DNA of 64,000 nt from NCBI GenBank assembly GCA_937880755.1, contig CALGRX010000017.1:62001-126000 (forward strand). Reading direction: 5' to 3'. Below, in pieces: positions 1-8,996 of this stretch (positions are counted from its first letter, which is position 1; each line of letters opens with the position of its first letter). A program made the translations under genes and the position numbers. The notes under the pieces are model-generated. The model was not told the DNA's origin. It did not search any database and saw only the letters and a program-made list of their open reading frames with translations. This stretch comes from an uncultured Clostridia bacterium (GTDB taxonomy: Bacteria; Bacillota; Clostridia; Christensenellales; UBA3700).

Positions 1-153
1 GGACACACCGAGGCTTCTATCGAAGACGGTATTATCAGCAACGAGTCGCCACTTGCGCAAGCCATTTTGGGACGCAAGACAGGTGAAGAGGTCGACGTGG
101 TTATCAAAAACGGCGACTCTTACAAAATCAAAATTTTGGATATCAAAAAATAA
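1..153 (+). CDS. greA: Transcription elongation factor GreA, C-terminal end (partial)
   Basis: The first 50 codons are open from the window edge to a TAA at 151-153. They read as the FKBP-like C-terminal domain of GreA, with the family segment SPLAQAILGRKTGEEV followed by a terminal beta strand. GreA binds in the secondary channel of RNA polymerase and stimulates cleavage of backtracked RNA. The N-terminal coiled coil lies outside the window. The lysS start is 20 nt downstream, so the two are probably one transcript, an order common in Bacillota. The assignment rests on the domain end only but the match is clear. Confidence 0.9.
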   Translation, partial: GHTEASIEDGIISNESPLAQAILGRKTGEEVDVVIKNGDSYKIKILDIKK

Positions 154-173
154 ACTACCCAAAGGACATAGAG

Positions 174-1643
174 ATGGAACAAGAAAATTTAAACGACATA
201 CTCAAGGCACGTAGAGAAAAACTCGACAATCTTATTGCTATGGGCAAAAATCCTTTTGAAATAGTCAAATTCGACAAGGACGCCTACGCCCAAGTTATCA
301 AGGATAATTACGACGAGTACGCCGACAAAAAGGTGCGTATTGCCGGTCGTCTTATATCCAAGAGAGTTATGGGTAAGGCAAGCTTCGGACACGTGCTCGA
401 CGGCACGGGTAGTATCCAACTTTACGTCAGCAGAGACTCTCTCGGCGAAGAAAACTACGCCGAGTTTAAGAAGTACGACATAGGCGACATCGTGGGCGTA
501 GAGGGCGTGGTATTTACCACCAAGATGGGCGAGATATCCATTCACGCCGAAAAGATGGTATTGCTCTCCAAATCGTTGTTGCCGTTGCCTGAGAAGTTTC
601 ACGGACTTACCAACACCGACCTTAGATATCGTCAAAGATACGTAGACCTCATCGCCAATCCCGAGGTTAAAGAAACCTTCGTTATGCGCAGTCGCATCAT
701 CAGTGCCATACGTTCTTTCTTGGACGGTGAGGGCTTCGTCGAGGTAGACACACCTATCCTCAACACCATAGCCGGCGGAGCGAGCGCAAGACCTTTTATC
801 ACCCACCACAACACCTTGGACATTGACATGTACATGCGCATTGCGCCCGAGCTTTATCTCAAGAGGCTCATCGTAGGCGGATTTGAAAAGGTGTACGAAA
901 TGGGTAGACTTTTCCGCAACGAGGGCATGGACCCTAAGCACAATCCGGAGTTCACCACGGTAGAGCTCTACGAAGCATATACCGACTATCATCATATGAT
1001 GGACCTCACCGAGAGACTCTTCGAGCATATCGCGCTCACCACCAAAGGCACTACGGAGATAGAGTACCAAGGCACGCCTATATCCTTGGCAAGACCTTGG
1101 AAGAAGATGAGTATGGTAGAGGCGGTCAAAGAGTTTACGGGTATAGACTTTGACGCAACGGACGACGTAGAAGCACTCAAAAAGCAAGCCGAAAGTGTAG
1201 GCGTAGGCTTGGCGGACAACTTGACTTGGGGCAAGCTTCTCTACGAAGTATTCGACCAAAAGGTAGAGGAGCATCTCGTTCAACCAACCTTTATTCTCGA
1301 CTATCCCGTTGAGGTTTCGCCACTTGCTAAGCGCAAGCCAACCGACAACAGACTTACCGAGAGATTTGAGTTCTTTATCACGTCGAGAGAGATGGGCAAC
1401 GCTTTCTCCGAGCTCAACGATCCAATCGATCAAAAGGCAAGATTTATGGCTCAAGTAGCCGAGAGAGAGAATGGCGACGACGAGGCTCAAATGATGGACG
1501 AAGATTACGTCAACGCATTGATGTACGGACTTCCACCTACGGGCGGACTTGGCATCGGCGTGGATAGATTGGTAATGTTGTTTACCGACCAATTTAGTAT
1601 CAGAGACGTTTTGTTGTTCCCGACGATGAAACCAAACAAATAA
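174..1643 (+). CDS. lysS: Lysyl-tRNA synthetase, class II
   Basis: This 489-residue protein has the normal length for bacterial class II LysRS, which charges tRNA-Lys with lysine in the cytoplasm. An N-terminal OB-fold anticodon-binding domain (about residues 50-155) precedes the catalytic core. Motif 2 is visible as RLFRNEGMDPKHNPEFT, and motif 3 as GLGIGVDRLVMLFT near the C-terminus. The ATG has an AAAGGA site 9-10 nt upstream. It follows greA closely and ends just before a strong hairpin terminator, so greA-lysS looks like a complete unit. Confidence 0.97.
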   Translation: MEQENLNDILKARREKLDNLIAMGKNPFEIVKFDKDAYAQVIKDNYDEYADKKVRIAGRLISKRVMGKASFGHVLDGTGSIQLYVSRDSLGEENYAEFKKYDIGDIVGVEGVVFTTKMGEISIHAEKMVLLSKSLLPLPEKFHGLTNTDLRYRQRYVDLIANPEVKETFVMRSRIISAIRSFLDGEGFVEVDTPILNTIAGGASARPFITHHNTLDIDMYMRIAPELYLKRLIVGGFEKVYEMGRLFRNEGMDPKHNPEFTTVELYEAYTDYHHMMDLTERLFEHIALTTKGTTEIEYQGTPISLARPWKKMSMVEAVKEFTGIDFDATDDVEALKKQAESVGVGLADNLTWGKLLYEVFDQKVEEHLVQPTFILDYPVEVSPLAKRKPTDNRLTERFEFFITSREMGNAFSELNDPIDQKARFMAQVAERENGDDEAQMMDEDYVNALMYGLPPTGGLGIGVDRLVMLFTDQFSIRDVLLFPTMKPNK

Positions 1644-1648
1644 AATTC

Positions 1649-1672
1649 GGCAGTCCGAGGACTGCCTTTTTT
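1649..1672 (+). terminator. Rho-independent terminator after lysS
   Basis: A 7-bp GC-rich stem (GGCAGTC / GACTGCC) with a CGAG loop is followed by six T. It begins 5 nt after the lysS stop and its T-tract runs into the earliest possible start codon of the next gene, so that gene would need read-through or an internal promoter. Confidence 0.85.
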
Positions 1673-1679
1673 GAGTGAT

Positions 1680-2966
1680 ATGCAAGATAGAGATAGACCG
1701 CTACTAGGCGCAATACAAGGGTACGTCGACCATTCCAAAGCACGCTTTCATATGCCGGGGCACAGTGGCAATTTGAATGGTGGCATTTGGGACGCATGTC
1801 CTTACGACGTTACGGAATTGGGCTATACCGACAACATACTCAATCCCCAAGGCGTAATTGCCGAGCTGGAAGCCGACCTTGCCAAAGCGTACGGAGTGGA
1901 TAGAAGCCTTATATTTACCACGGGCTCTACCACGGCCATATTGGCTTCGCTGGGGATTTTGTCACAGCTTGGCGGAGAGGTGGTCGTCTTAGGAGAAATG
2001 CATAAGGCTTTTTGGAACGGCGCTATGTTGCACAATTTGCAAGTCAGCGTGTTTGATTGCCTCGACGATTTAATTCGTTATATGCAAAAAACTCGATACG
2101 TGTCGGCAATTTGCACGACTTCACCCGATTATTTCGGTATATGCAAAGATTTATTCAAGCTTAGGCAAATAGCCGACGACAAGGGTGCTATTTTGTGGGT
2201 GGACGGAGCGCATTCGGCGCATTTTGCCTTTGCCGATTGTCTACCGGACAGCCCAAGTCAATACGCTCATCTTTGCGTTCATAGTTTGCATAAGACTCTT
2301 CCTTGTTACGGCGGAGCAAGCGTGCTCAACGTGACGGAGACTAATCTCGTTGACCTTGCCACCTACTATCGCAATTTTTTCCACACCTCGTCGCCGAGTT
2401 ATCTCGTTATGCAGAGTATAGATTGGGCGATAGGTGAAATGAACGCCAAGGGCAACGTATATTACCGAGAGGTTGTCGCTAAGATCAAGAGTTTGGGTAG
2501 CGAGATAGGCAAGTGGAAGATACTGCCTACCGACGACCCGACGAGGCTGGTATTGCATAGTCAAGGCGACGAGGCAAGCTTTACCGCCGAGTGGTTGTCG
2601 CAGCGTGGCATCGAGGTGGAGATGACGTACCTTGACAAGATGGTGCTCATCGTTACGCCGTACAATTACACTAGTCTTGATTTTTTTGCCAAGTATTTGT
2701 CGGTAGCTCCTACCAAAAAGGCGGAAGGGATTTTGCTGGCACCGCCTCAGCCAAAGAGGGCTTATCGGGCAGAGGGGCAAGTTGCTTTCGTAGAGCTAAG
2801 CCAATGCGTGGGCAAGGTATGCGCTTGCGAGATAGGCGTATACCCACCGGGTATGCCGATAGTGAGAGCGGGAGAAATAATAGACGAAAAAGTCGCAGAA
2901 TATATCACAGCCAACGCTACTCGTCTTTTTGGTCTTGTAAACGGGCACGTAGCTGTGCTACAATAA
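1680..2966 (+). CDS. Orn/Lys/Arg decarboxylase-family PLP enzyme (YaaO-like)
   Basis: This is a fold-type I PLP enzyme of the short (about 430-residue) Orn/Lys/Arg decarboxylase group. The FHMPGHSGNLNGG motif near the N-terminus and the Schiff-base lysine region VHSLHKTLPCYGG are diagnostic. The substrate cannot be read from sequence; relatives act on lysine, arginine or ornithine, or on other amino acids. In Bacillus a homologue (yaaO) sits directly before tmk, as here. ATG 1680 is chosen, but a TTG at 1671 is in frame; neither has a good ribosome binding site and both abut the lysS terminator. The stop is 9 nt before the tmk ATG, so the pair is probably co-transcribed. Confidence 0.85.
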   Translation: MQDRDRPLLGAIQGYVDHSKARFHMPGHSGNLNGGIWDACPYDVTELGYTDNILNPQGVIAELEADLAKAYGVDRSLIFTTGSTTAILASLGILSQLGGEVVVLGEMHKAFWNGAMLHNLQVSVFDCLDDLIRYMQKTRYVSAICTTSPDYFGICKDLFKLRQIADDKGAILWVDGAHSAHFAFADCLPDSPSQYAHLCVHSLHKTLPCYGGASVLNVTETNLVDLATYYRNFFHTSSPSYLVMQSIDWAIGEMNAKGNVYYREVVAKIKSLGSEIGKWKILPTDDPTRLVLHSQGDEASFTAEWLSQRGIEVEMTYLDKMVLIVTPYNYTSLDFFAKYLSVAPTKKAEGILLAPPQPKRAYRAEGQVAFVELSQCVGKVCACEIGVYPPGMPIVRAGEIIDEKVAEYITANATRLFGLVNGHVAVLQ

Positions 2967-2975
2967 TAGGTGAGT

Positions 2976-3605
2976 ATGAAAAGAGGAAAGTTTATCACGT
3001 TTGAAGGTTGCGAAGGAGTGGGCAAATCCACTCAAATTGCATTGCTGCGCGAGTATTTTCAAGACAACGGTATCAAGGCGTTGTTTTTGAGGGAGCCGGG
3101 CGGTAGCAAAATATCCGAAGAGATACGCAAACTAATATTGTCTACCGACAGCGTAGGCATGACCAAAGAATGCGAGGCGTTGTTGTACTCTGCCTCGAGA
3201 GCGCAGTTGATAGGACAAGTCATCAGACCTGCTTTGGAGAGAGGTGAAATCGTAGTATGCGATAGATTTACCGACTCCACCTTTGCCTATCAAGGCGTGG
3301 CGAGGGGCCTAGGAGAGGACTACGTGGACTCGCTCAACAAGCTTGCGTGCGGAGAAGTAATGCCCGACCTCACGATATTTTTGGATTTAGAGCCTAAGCT
3401 TGGCTTTGCGCGCAAGGGCGGAGCCGACAAGGACGACAGAATAGAACAAGAAAATCGAGCTTTTCACGACGAGGTGTATCGTGGATACAAGATTGCTTGC
3501 GATAGATACGAGGGACGCATAGTTGCGATAGACGCTAGTGGCGAAATATCACAAGTACACGAGGCGATAATACGCACGTTGCAACGACGCGGTATAGTTG
3601 ACTAA
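2976..3605 (+). CDS. tmk: Thymidylate kinase
   Basis: This kinase phosphorylates dTMP to dTDP in DNA precursor synthesis. The P-loop GCEGVGKST lies at about residues 11-19, the DR(F/Y) motif appears as CDRFTDSTFAYQG, and the protein has the usual length of 209-211 residues. ATG 2976 sits behind AGGTG; a GTG at 2970 is in frame. The gene lies in a decarboxylase-tmk-holB-ricT cluster matching Bacillota order, although the small genes (darA/yaaQ and yaaR) that separate tmk and holB in Bacillus subtilis are absent. Confidence 0.96.
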   Translation: MKRGKFITFEGCEGVGKSTQIALLREYFQDNGIKALFLREPGGSKISEEIRKLILSTDSVGMTKECEALLYSASRAQLIGQVIRPALERGEIVVCDRFTDSTFAYQGVARGLGEDYVDSLNKLACGEVMPDLTIFLDLEPKLGFARKGGADKDDRIEQENRAFHDEVYRGYKIACDRYEGRIVAIDASGEISQVHEAIIRTLQRRGIVD

Positions 3606-3617
3606 ACGAGAGGGTAG

Positions 3618-4583
3618 ATGATCAAGTATTCCAAACTGCTTATGCAAAGCAAACCGTATAAGACGATGTTCACCGACAAGGCTCACGGCATGTTGGGGCA
3701 TTGTTATATGCTTATATGCGACGACCAAGTGGCGTGTAGCAATCTATGCACGCTTTTGGCTAGGTTGGTTTTGTGTGACGACGGCTGTTGCGGAACGTGT
3801 CGCAGCTGTATCAGGGTGGACAACGATTCTCACACCGAGCTTATCAGACTTACCCAATACAACGCCGAGAGCGTGCGTGAGTTTGTCGATAGCGCCTATT
3901 ACAGCATAGGAGAAGGTCAATACAAAGTAATGCTTGTCGATGCTTTTGACAAGATAGACCCTAGAGTACAAAACACCTTGCTCAAAACGCTGGAAGAGCC
4001 TTGCGACAACGTAGTCTTTATACTCGGCACTACCAAGCCGTCGGGGGTATTGACCACCATCAAATCGAGGGCAAACAAGCTATATCTCGACAAGTTTGAC
4101 GACGAGACGATTGCCACTGCATTGCAACAAGAGGGCATAGAAGAAGAATTGGCAAGCAAAGCCACGATATGTGCCTTAGGCAGTCTTGGCAGAGCAGAAA
4201 AGATTGTATCGGATCAGCAATTTATTACGGCGTTCTCTACAATGATAGAGGTGCTTACGACGATGAAATCGTCCAAAAACGTCGTCGACTCAATGGCAAT
4301 AATGCGTCAAAACGATATCGAACTCAAAGTATATCTCGATGCGCTTGAGATTATACTTCAGCTAATGCTAAATATTCTCAACGGCAAGAAGTATGATTTT
4401 CAAGACCAAGACTTGCGTAACGTTGAGTCTTTGAGCGAAACTTTTAACAACGCAATGATAGTCAACGTACATCGTTTGGTGTGCGATAGTAGAAAAAGAC
4501 TCGAAAGCAACTGCCGAAAGGACGTTGTGGAAGAGAGCTTGCTTATGGGCATTTTGGAGGTAAAATATATATGCCGATTATAG
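3618..4583 (+). CDS. holB: DNA polymerase III delta' subunit
   Basis: This 321-residue clamp-loader subunit belongs to the delta'/gamma/tau AAA+ family. The N-terminus carries the zinc-binding cysteine cluster (CCGTCRSCIRV followed by a conserved His). The sensor-1 region appears as NTLLKTLEEPCDNVVFIL, and TIKSRA matches the SRC-type motif. No functional Walker A is seen, as expected for delta'. The ATG follows GAGAGGGTAG. The 3' end overlaps ricT by 13 nt, indicating translational coupling. It ends with TAG, evidence that TAG is a normal stop in this genome. Confidence 0.93.
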   Translation: MIKYSKLLMQSKPYKTMFTDKAHGMLGHCYMLICDDQVACSNLCTLLARLVLCDDGCCGTCRSCIRVDNDSHTELIRLTQYNAESVREFVDSAYYSIGEGQYKVMLVDAFDKIDPRVQNTLLKTLEEPCDNVVFILGTTKPSGVLTTIKSRANKLYLDKFDDETIATALQQEGIEEELASKATICALGSLGRAEKIVSDQQFITAFSTMIEVLTTMKSSKNVVDSMAIMRQNDIELKVYLDALEIILQLMLNILNGKKYDFQDQDLRNVESLSETFNNAMIVNVHRLVCDSRKRLESNCRKDVVEESLLMGILEVKYICRL

Positions 4584-5443
4584 TAGGCGTCAGATTTGGC
4601 GCGTCAAGTAAAATTTATTATTTCGATCCCAAGTCGGAGCAGTTTAGCGTAGGCGACAACGTTATCGTAGAGACCGTTAGGGGACTCGAGTTTGCCAAGA
4701 TAGGTCAAGCCAACACCGAGGTTGATGCCGGCAAGATAGTGGGAGAGCTCAAACCCGTAGTACGCAAAGCCACCAAAGAGGACGAAAAGCGTCACCAAGA
4801 AAACCTAGACAAAAAGGCGGCGGCTTTTGCTCTTTGCAACAAGAAGATAGCGGCTCACGGGCTCAAAATGCACCTTGTGGACGCGGAATATACCTTTGAC
4901 AGAAGCAAGGTGGTATTTAGCTTTACCGCCGACGGCAGGGTTGACTTTAGAGAATTGGTCAAAGATTTAGCCGGCGAGATGAAGATGCGTATCGAGCTAA
5001 GACAAATCTACGAGCGCGACGACGTCAAAATCAAGGGCGCAATGGGCATGTGCGGTAGAGAATGCTGCTGTTTGACGTGCCTGTCTCACAACGAAAAAGC
5101 CACCGTCAAAATGGCAAAAAACCAAAACATATCCCTCAATCCAACCAAAGTCAGCGGCATGTGCGGTAAGCTTATGTGCTGTCTAAAATACGAAAACGAC
5201 TACTACGCTTCTATGGCAAAGGTTATGCCTAAGGTGGGGGCAAGCGTCAAGGTGGACAAGGGCGTAGGTAAGGTGGTAGAGACCGACGTTTTGAGAGAAA
5301 GAATCAAGGTCGCTATCCAAAAGGAAGACGGCATAACGCAAGAATACTACAAGGTCGGCGAGTTTAGCGTGATAGGCAAAGGCGAGCCTAGAGTTGTCGA
5401 GGACAAGGACGACGAGGCGGATACGCTCAAAGAGGAAGAATAA
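4571..5443 (+). CDS. ricT: PSP1-domain regulatory iron-sulfur protein RicT (YaaT)
   Basis: A 290-residue PSP1-family protein. In Bacillus, RicT works with RicA and RicF as a complex that stimulates RNase Y-dependent mRNA maturation and affects competence and sporulation. The cysteine-rich centre reads CGRECCCLTCLSH and, further on, MCGKLMCCLKY, matching the residues that hold an Fe-S cluster in the Ric complex. A GGAGG site lies inside the holB end. The C-terminus is acidic (EDKDDEADTLKEEE). Placement directly after holB is a conserved Bacillota arrangement. Confidence 0.92.
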   Translation: MPIIVGVRFGASSKIYYFDPKSEQFSVGDNVIVETVRGLEFAKIGQANTEVDAGKIVGELKPVVRKATKEDEKRHQENLDKKAAAFALCNKKIAAHGLKMHLVDAEYTFDRSKVVFSFTADGRVDFRELVKDLAGEMKMRIELRQIYERDDVKIKGAMGMCGRECCCLTCLSHNEKATVKMAKNQNISLNPTKVSGMCGKLMCCLKYENDYYASMAKVMPKVGASVKVDKGVGKVVETDVLRERIKVAIQKEDGITQEYYKVGEFSVIGKGEPRVVEDKDDEADTLKEEE

Positions 5444-5468
5444 TTTTCGCAATAGTTTTTGCAATGTG

Positions 5469-5497
5469 TTTACAAACCCGAAATTATGTGATATCAT
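5469..5497 (+). promoter_or_regulatory. Promoter of the ferredoxin gene
   Basis: TTTACA (5469-5474) and TATCAT (5492-5497) are spaced by 17 bp, a near-consensus housekeeping sigma promoter just upstream of the ferredoxin and after ricT. Confidence 0.75.
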
Positions 5498-5531
5498 ATA
5501 GTCACCAACAATACAAAAGGAGATTATGACT

Positions 5532-5702
5532 ATGGCATATGTTATCAGCGATGCTTGCATCAAATGCGGTTCTTGTGCAGAAAGCTGCCCTGTTAGCGCA
5601 ATCACCGAAGGCGATACCCAATTCGTAATCGATGCAGATACTTGCATTAGTTGCGGAACTTGCGCTGCCGGCTGTCCTGTGGACGCAATCAGCGAAGACT
5701 AA
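5532..5702 (+). CDS. 2[4Fe-4S] ferredoxin, clostridial type
   Basis: A 56-residue electron carrier with two classical motifs, CIKCGSCAESCP and CISCGTCAAGCP, arranged with the internal two-fold symmetry of clostridial ferredoxins, and starting MAYVISDAC like its relatives. ATG 5532 lies 9 nt after AAAAGGAG; an ATG two codons upstream (5526) is only 3 nt from that site and is less likely. It is a single-gene transcript with its own promoter and terminator. It probably serves anaerobic redox enzymes; the partner cannot be told from context. Confidence 0.95.
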   Translation: MAYVISDACIKCGSCAESCPVSAITEGDTQFVIDADTCISCGTCAAGCPVDAISED

Positions 5703-5712
5703 TCTTAATCAA

Positions 5713-5749
5713 AAACAACCGTCCGCTACTCGCGGGCGGTTGTTTTTTT
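5713..5749 (+). terminator. Terminator after ferredoxin
   Basis: A long stem (AACAACCGTCCGC pairing with GCGGGCGGTTGTT, one G-T pair) with a TACTC loop runs into a T-tract: a strong intrinsic terminator. Confidence 0.92.
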
Positions 5750-5835
5750 ATCTAAAAAATTACTTATTTATATTTTTTAAGCAATTTTTAAGGTTGCAAG
5801 ACAAAAAATGTAAATTTACTGTCCTAGTTTAATTG

Positions 5836-5864
5836 TTTACACGGCAATGTTATGTTATTATATT
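5836..5864 (+). promoter_or_regulatory. Promoter of the pyr operon
   Basis: TTTACA (5836-5841), 17-bp spacer, TATATT (5859-5864), about 50 bp before the pyrB start. No PyrR-type attenuator or UMP-responsive leader is obvious in the short leader. Confidence 0.65.
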
Positions 5865-5916
5865 TATATACCAACATACGCAAAATTATAGGCGTAAGAA
5901 ATATCGGGAGATAACG

Positions 5917-6825
5917 ATGGCAATCAAAGATTTTTTACAACTCAAAGGCGTAGACGAGGCTACACTCACGGCGCTTCTTGACAGAGCGGGAGAACTCAAG
6001 GCGCTTATGCGTAAGGGCAATCCTCCCAAGGATATTCTTGAGGGCAAGACGGTGGTCAATATGTTTTTTGAGAATTCCACTCGCACCAGATGCTCGTTTG
6101 AGGCGGCGGGCAAAAATCTCGGCGCGGAAGTAATAAGTATGTCCACGGCGGGCTCGAGCGTGCAAAAGGGAGAGAACCTAATCGACACGGCAATTACGCT
6201 TGACAAGCTTATGCCGTCGGCGATAGTCATTAGACACGCCGTAGCGGGCTCGGCGCATATGGTAGCAAACCACGTCAACGCAAGCGTCATCAACGCGGGT
6301 GACGGAATGCACGCCCACCCGACTCAAGCGCTGTTGGATATGTTTACTATGCGAGAGATTTTCGGCGGATTACAAGGCTTGAGCGTTGCGATAGTCGGCG
6401 ATATCAAGCACAGTAGAGTGGCTAGGAGCAATATCGAGGGCTTGGCGACTATGGGCGCCAAAGTTAAGGTTTACGGACCTGCCACGCTTATGCCTAAGGA
6501 TATGGACAAGTTGTGCAAGGTTTGCTCGAGTATCGAAGAGGCGTTCGTAGGCAGTGACGTCGTTATGGGCTTGAGAATACAACTAGAAAGACAGCAAAAA
6601 GGACTCTTCCCAAGCGCGGGAGAATACAACAAATTCTACGGTATCAACTTAGAGCGTATGAAGCTTGCCAACAAGGGAGCGGTGGTTATGCATCCGGGAC
6701 CTGTCAACAGGGGCATAGAGCTATCGCACGACGTACTTGACAGCCCTATATGCGTCAAGGACGAGCAAGTAACCAACGGTATGGTTACGAGAATGGCGTT
6801 GTTAGAAATGCTTTGTAAGGAGTAA
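5917..6825 (+). CDS. pyrB: Aspartate carbamoyltransferase catalytic subunit
   Basis: PyrB condenses carbamoyl phosphate with aspartate, the committed step of pyrimidine synthesis. The carbamoyl-phosphate site FFENSTRTRCSFE is near residue 50, with the C-terminal HPGPVNRG loop of the family; length is 302 residues. ATG 5917 has CGGGAG upstream; an in-frame TTG at 5833 would extend the protein through non-conserved sequence that includes the promoter. No PyrI regulatory subunit follows, as in most Bacillota. First gene of a tightly packed pyrB-C-F-K-D operon. Confidence 0.95.
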   Translation: MAIKDFLQLKGVDEATLTALLDRAGELKALMRKGNPPKDILEGKTVVNMFFENSTRTRCSFEAAGKNLGAEVISMSTAGSSVQKGENLIDTAITLDKLMPSAIVIRHAVAGSAHMVANHVNASVINAGDGMHAHPTQALLDMFTMREIFGGLQGLSVAIVGDIKHSRVARSNIEGLATMGAKVKVYGPATLMPKDMDKLCKVCSSIEEAFVGSDVVMGLRIQLERQQKGLFPSAGEYNKFYGINLERMKLANKGAVVMHPGPVNRGIELSHDVLDSPICVKDEQVTNGMVTRMALLEMLCKE

Positions 6826-6828
6826 AAT

Positions 6829-8100
6829 ATGGGATTTTGTATCAAAAACGCTAACGTTTTAGGCAAAAGAGCCGACGTGTTGATTGAGAGTGACAGAATA
6901 GTCGCAATAGGTCAGATAGACGAGTTTACCGAAGGTTGCGGGGTTATTCAAGCCGACGGCTTGACCTTGTTGCCGGCTTTCGTGGATATGCATACCCACC
7001 TAAGAGAGCCGGGCTTTGAGGCTAAAGAAACCATTGCCACGGGCAGTATGGCGGCGGTTGCGGGAGGCTACGCAAGCGTATGCTGTATGCCTAACACCAA
7101 GCCCGTTACCGACAACGCTTATATCGTCAATTATATCATAGACAGGGCGAGAGAAGCCGACAAGGCTAGAGTTTATCCTATAGGTGCAATAAGCGTAGGG
7201 CTCAAGGGCGAAACTATGGCTGAGATGGGCAAGATGAAGAGCGCGGGCGCAGTTGCGATGAGTGACGACGGACAACCCGTGACGACGGCTCAAATGATGA
7301 GATTGGCTCTAGAATACGCCAAGGACTTCAACCTACTTCTCATCAGTCATTGCGAGGACAAGGGGCTTGTAAACGAGGGCGTTATGAACGAGGGCTACAA
7401 CTCTACCAGACTTGGACTCAAGGGCATACCTAGTGCCGCCGAGGACGTGATGATTGCAAGAGAAATAATACTCGCGGAGATGTTAGACACGCGCGTGCAT
7501 ATAGCGCACGTAAGTACGGCTAGCGGTGTGCAACTCATCAGAGAAGCCAAGGCAAGGGGAGTCAAAGTTACGGCGGAGACTTGTCCGCACTATATCGCGG
7601 GTACCGACGACCTAGTCGAAGGCTACGACACTATGGCCAAGGTCAACCCTCCTCTGAGAGAAGAAAAGGATAGACAAGCGGTGATAGCGGGACTTGCCGA
7701 CGGTACTATCGACTGTATTGCCACCGACCACGCGCCTCACACCAAAGAGGACAAAAATTGCGAGTTCAACTTTGCCGCCAACGGAATATCGGGCATAGAG
7801 ACGGCTTTTGCCTTGTGCTACACCTACCTCGTAGACAGCGGAATTATGAGTCTTGACAAGTTGTCTATGCTTATGACCAAGACCCCTGCCGAAATCGTGG
7901 GCATACCTTACGGTCAAATCGAGGTGGGAGGACTTGCCGACTTGACGCTCGTAGACCTTGACGCCAAGTACACGATAGACAGTAGCAAATTCTATTCCAA
8001 GGGCAAAAACACACCTTTCAATGGCTTTGTAGTCAAAGGAAAAGTCAAATATACCGTCGTAGGCGGAAAAATAAAATACCAAAGCGAGGACGTACGATGA
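6829..8100 (+). CDS. pyrC: Dihydroorotase (type I)
   Basis: This amidohydrolase-superfamily zinc enzyme cyclises carbamoyl aspartate to dihydroorotate. The metal-binding DMHTHLREPGFEAKET motif, HCEDKGL, HIAHVST and the DHAPHTKEDK segment are all intact over 423 residues, the normal length for bacterial type I. The ATG follows AAGGAG and starts 3 nt after pyrB. Its stop overlaps the pyrF start by 4 nt (ATGA). Confidence 0.96.
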   Translation: MGFCIKNANVLGKRADVLIESDRIVAIGQIDEFTEGCGVIQADGLTLLPAFVDMHTHLREPGFEAKETIATGSMAAVAGGYASVCCMPNTKPVTDNAYIVNYIIDRAREADKARVYPIGAISVGLKGETMAEMGKMKSAGAVAMSDDGQPVTTAQMMRLALEYAKDFNLLLISHCEDKGLVNEGVMNEGYNSTRLGLKGIPSAAEDVMIAREIILAEMLDTRVHIAHVSTASGVQLIREAKARGVKVTAETCPHYIAGTDDLVEGYDTMAKVNPPLREEKDRQAVIAGLADGTIDCIATDHAPHTKEDKNCEFNFAANGISGIETAFALCYTYLVDSGIMSLDKLSMLMTKTPAEIVGIPYGQIEVGGLADLTLVDLDAKYTIDSSKFYSKGKNTPFNGFVVKGKVKYTVVGGKIKYQSEDVR

Positions 8101-8996
8101 TTATCGACCAACTTATCGACAAAATTCAACTGACTAACAACCCTTCCGTCATAGGTCTTGACACTTGTATAGACTATCTCCCACAGGAGATGCAAGAGGT
8201 TTGCACGACCTTAGAAGAAGCGGGCAAACAAATCACCAAGTTCAACTTCGATCTCATCGACACGCTCAAAGACGTCGTTCCCGCAGTCAAAGTGCAAGTG
8301 GCGTATTACGAAATGTACGGCGTCGAGGGTATGAAAGCCTTTAGAGATACTATCGCTTACGCTAGGAGCAACGGACTCATCGTCATTGCCGACGTCAAGC
8401 GTAACGATATCGGCTCTACCGCCGCTGCGTACAGTAAGGCTTATATAGGCAAATGCAAGCTTGCGGGCGGAGAGGTTACTCCTTACGAGAGTGACTTTAT
8501 CACCGTCAACGGCTATCTCGGCAGCGACGGCATTTTGCCTTTCGTAGAAGATTGCAAAAAGTACGACAAGGGCTTGTTTGCCCTCGTCAAGACTTCCAAT
8601 CCGACAAGCGGAGAGTTGCAAGACAAGATTATGGACAACGGCAAGACGTTGTACGGCAATATGGCTACTCTCGTCGACGGTTGGGGCGCGGAGCTGGTAG
8701 GTAAATACGGTTACAGCAGCATAGGCGGAGTCGTAGGCGCAACTCACAAAGAGCAGGCACAAGCAATCCGCAAGGCTCACCCTAATATGTTTTTCCTCAT
8801 TCCGGGATACGGAGCGCAAGGTGGCAAGGCAGAAGACCTCGCAGTGTGCTTCGAGAACAAAACGGGTGGTATAGTCAATTCGTCCAGAGGCATTTTGTGC
8901 GCTTATCGCAAGCCTCAATATGCGGGAATGGACTACAAGCAAGCAGCGCTCGCCGCGGCTATAGATATGCAAAAGGATATAACGAGATGTCTGTAA
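8097..8996 (+). CDS. pyrF: Orotidine 5'-phosphate decarboxylase, subfamily 2
   Basis: PyrF converts OMP to UMP. At 299 residues it belongs to the longer subfamily 2 rather than the 230-residue type. The catalytic Asp-Lys-Asp region reads VIADVKRNDIGSTA, and the phosphate-binding end includes LIPGYGAQGG and VNSSRGI. It overlaps pyrC by 4 nt and pyrK by 10 nt, so translation of the three genes is coupled. Confidence 0.95.
   Translation: MIIDQLIDKIQLTNNPSVIGLDTCIDYLPQEMQEVCTTLEEAGKQITKFNFDLIDTLKDVVPAVKVQVAYYEMYGVEGMKAFRDTIAYARSNGLIVIADVKRNDIGSTAAAYSKAYIGKCKLAGGEVTPYESDFITVNGYLGSDGILPFVEDCKKYDKGLFALVKTSNPTSGELQDKIMDNGKTLYGNMATLVDGWGAELVGKYGYSSIGGVVGATHKEQAQAIRKAHPNMFFLIPGYGAQGGKAEDLAVCFENKTGGIVNSSRGILCAYRKPQYAGMDYKQAALAAAIDMQKDITRCL

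Noticed and set aside
189..1685. 498-codon open frame opposite lysS
   Set aside because: It is the antisense shadow of a clear LysRS gene, has no ribosome binding site and shows no protein family features.
5833..5916. Longer N-terminus for PyrB from TTG 5833
   Set aside because: The extension would translate the promoter and leader; ATG 5917 has a ribosome binding site and family similarity begins there.
8846..8986. Longer N-terminus for PyrK inside pyrF
   Set aside because: It is an out-of-frame reading of the pyrF end; ATG 8987 fits PyrK length and operon overlap.
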